Below are positions 62,959 to 64,000 of a stretch of 64,000 nt of DNA, one piece after another. Both the position numbers and the translations under genes were made by a program. Within the stretch, counting starts at the first letter, position 1; every line of letters starts with the position of its first letter. The notes under the pieces were generated by a model. That model was not told where the DNA came from. It saw only the letters and a list, made by a program, of their open reading frames with translations, and searched no databases. This DNA comes from Cohnella phaseoli (GTDB lineage Bacteria > Bacillota > Bacilli > Paenibacillales > Paenibacillaceae): positions 1-64,000 of the forward strand of contig NZ_QRDZ01000039.1 of the NCBI RefSeq assembly GCF_003386235.1, in the 5' to 3' direction.

Positions 62959-63303
62959 TTATCCAAATGCTTCTCTTCGCTCATTCGCCAACGCTTCAAG
63001 CTTGGCTTGCAGCGTGGCTTCGTTCGGCTCGTTTTCGAGCAGTGCGGGAACAAATAGCGCCTCGCAGCCCTCTTTCATAAGATAGGAATCCTTGAGATGA
63101 TAGCCGTACTGCTTGGCAAGCGCATACATTTTGCAGAACTTCTCCGCCGCATCGATGGCTTGTCCCTTTGTCGTGTATATCGCCAATTGATTTCCGAAAC
63201 CAAGCGGGTTAACGCGGGAGCAAATCGTCAAATGGAAGGCATCGCTCTTCTCCACTACGAATACGTCGCTCTCGAAAAATTCAATTTGATATTGGACTGT
63301 CAT
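62959..63303 (-). CDS. Hypothetical protein, 114 residues
   Basis: From ATG 63303 with AAAGGAG 9 nt upstream; the frame runs on to 63360 without a better site. An N-terminal beta-rich part (VQYQIEFFESDVFVVEK, then HLTICSRVN) and a C-terminal acidic helix (LENEPNEATLQAKLEALANE). No signal or membrane helix. Not recognised. It lies between the shared terminator and the sigma-factor gene, in the same direction. Confidence 0.55.
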   Translation of the reverse strand: MTVQYQIEFFESDVFVVEKSDAFHLTICSRVNPLGFGNQLAIYTTKGQAIDAAEKFCKMYALAKQYGYHLKDSYLMKEGCEALFVPALLENEPNEATLQAKLEALANERREAFG

Positions 63304-63394
63304 GGTCACCATCTCCTTTGCGGAAGGCTTATCGCTTCCGATATAGCTAATTACACGCATCGGGAGAAGCTGAAACAGTCGGGGTACAAGTCGA

Positions 63395-64000
63395 TTATTC
63401 CGGCGGCTTGATCAGTTTCCGGAGCTTATCGAGAGCCCGCTTCTGAATGCGCGAGATGCTCATCTGCGACACGCCCAGTTCGTCGGCGATCGCCCTCTGC
63501 GACAGCCCGGTTACAAACACGAGACGCAGCACCTTGCTCTCCTCCGGATGCAGCTTCTCTAAAGCCTCCTGCAGGTCCAGCCGACTTTCCACATTGGCAA
63601 AATCGTCCGACGGCGCTCCGATCAAATCTCCCAGCATCGCAGGGTTGTCGTCGTCCGTCGTCGGAGTGTCCAACGAGGTGTAATGGTACAGCTCCCGTCC
63701 GGCCAATATTTCGGTCGTCTCCTCGACTCCAATGTCCAGATGACCGGCGATCTCCTCGATGTTCGGAGAGCGCTCAAGCTTGCTTGTCAGCTCGTCGATC
63801 GCATGCTGGACAACCAGGCTCATTTCCTTGATCCTTCTCGGCACTTGAATGTACCAGGACTTGTCGCGCAAATAATTTTTCATATGGCCGATCATGCTTT
63901 TCATCGCATAAGGCTCGAAGGGCATGCCCAAACCGGGATCGAATTGCGTCAGCAATCTGAACAGCGCCAGCTGCCCGATCTGAAACAAATCCTCGGCCAG
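63395..64000 (-). CDS. Sigma factor of the SigB/SigF group, 3' part
   Basis: The frame continues past the window end (LAEDLFQIGQLAL...), so only the C-terminal 201 codons are present. Region 2 (DLFQIGQLALFRLL, YAMKSMIGHMKNYLRD, core and -10 recognition), region 3 (VPRRIKEMS) and region 4 (SQRAIADELGVSQMSISRIQKRAL, -35 recognition) are clear. This is the SigB/SigF/SigG family used in stress or sporulation; the subfamily cannot be settled. Usually paired with an anti-sigma/anti-anti-sigma set to the right, which lies outside the window. Confidence 0.9.
   Translation of the reverse strand: MAEDLFQIGQLALFRLLTQFDPGLGMPFEPYAMKSMIGHMKNYLRDKSWYIQVPRRIKEMSLVVQHAIDELTSKLERSPNIEEIAGHLDIGVEETTEILAGRELYHYTSLDTPTTDDDNPAMLGDLIGAPSDDFANVESRLDLQEALEKLHPEESKVLRLVFVTGLSQRAIADELGVSQMSISRIQKRALDKLRKLIKPPE

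Overview
The window looks like a chromosomal segment of a spore-forming member of the Paenibacillaceae (Paenibacillus/Cohnella type). The evidence is the 16S rRNA 5' end, the ygxA-ygzB pair beside an rRNA operon as in Bacillus, a PerR with every family metal ligand, GatCAB, a YyaC spore-protease-like gene, a SigB/SigF-type sigma factor, and two sugar ABC importers of the kind that come with AraC or YesM/YesN regulators. No phage, CRISPR array, tRNA or intact insertion sequence was recognised.

Layout. 1-1950: leftward 16S rRNA with tandem promoters, then ygxA and ygzB. 1968-12126: a sugar uptake and catabolism cluster (membrane-bound AraC regulator; two permeases and a binding lipoprotein; TIM-barrel isomerase, PIG-L deacetylase, EamA transporter, Gfo/Idh oxidoreductase). 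12127-12696: convergent gap with a degenerate 52-bp tandem repeat, a long imperfect hairpin and a terminator. 12697-19866: GH18-type hydrolase, perR, a membrane protein, a GNAT enzyme and gatCAB. 19959-22955: EAL-domain protein, a small conserved protein and an M24 peptidase. 23079-29249: a nine-gene Tad-like pilus/secretion operon that includes two paralogous micro-genes of 48 and 49 codons, with a promoter followed by a leader terminator. 29428-38257: mostly leftward housekeeping and signalling genes, including PilZ and GGDEF proteins side by side. 38391-41285: yfkK, a small unknown gene, a LysR regulator, a pyrimidine-rich octamer tract, and an IS1595-derived zinc-ribbon protein that has lost its DDE core and may be under SOS control. 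41317-46142: galKET with a divergent AraC gene. 46151-59231: a type II asparaginase, then a glycan-use locus (YesM/YesN two-component pair, sugar ABC importer, GH116 enzyme, and a 1214-residue secreted protein with three repeated jelly-roll-like modules and an unassigned C-terminal part). 59277-64000: a GT2/GT39 pair, small stress-type proteins and the truncated sigma-factor gene.

How it works together. Both ABC importers lack an ATPase gene and probably share one encoded elsewhere. c-di-GMP synthesis, breakdown and sensing genes (GGDEF, EAL, PilZ) lie on both sides of the Tad-like operon, which suggests control of surface attachment but does not prove it. A palindromic element occurs twice (8041 and 21032). 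The least described items are the micro-genes in the Tad locus, the transposase-derived gene, the 1214-residue protein and the intergenic repeats.
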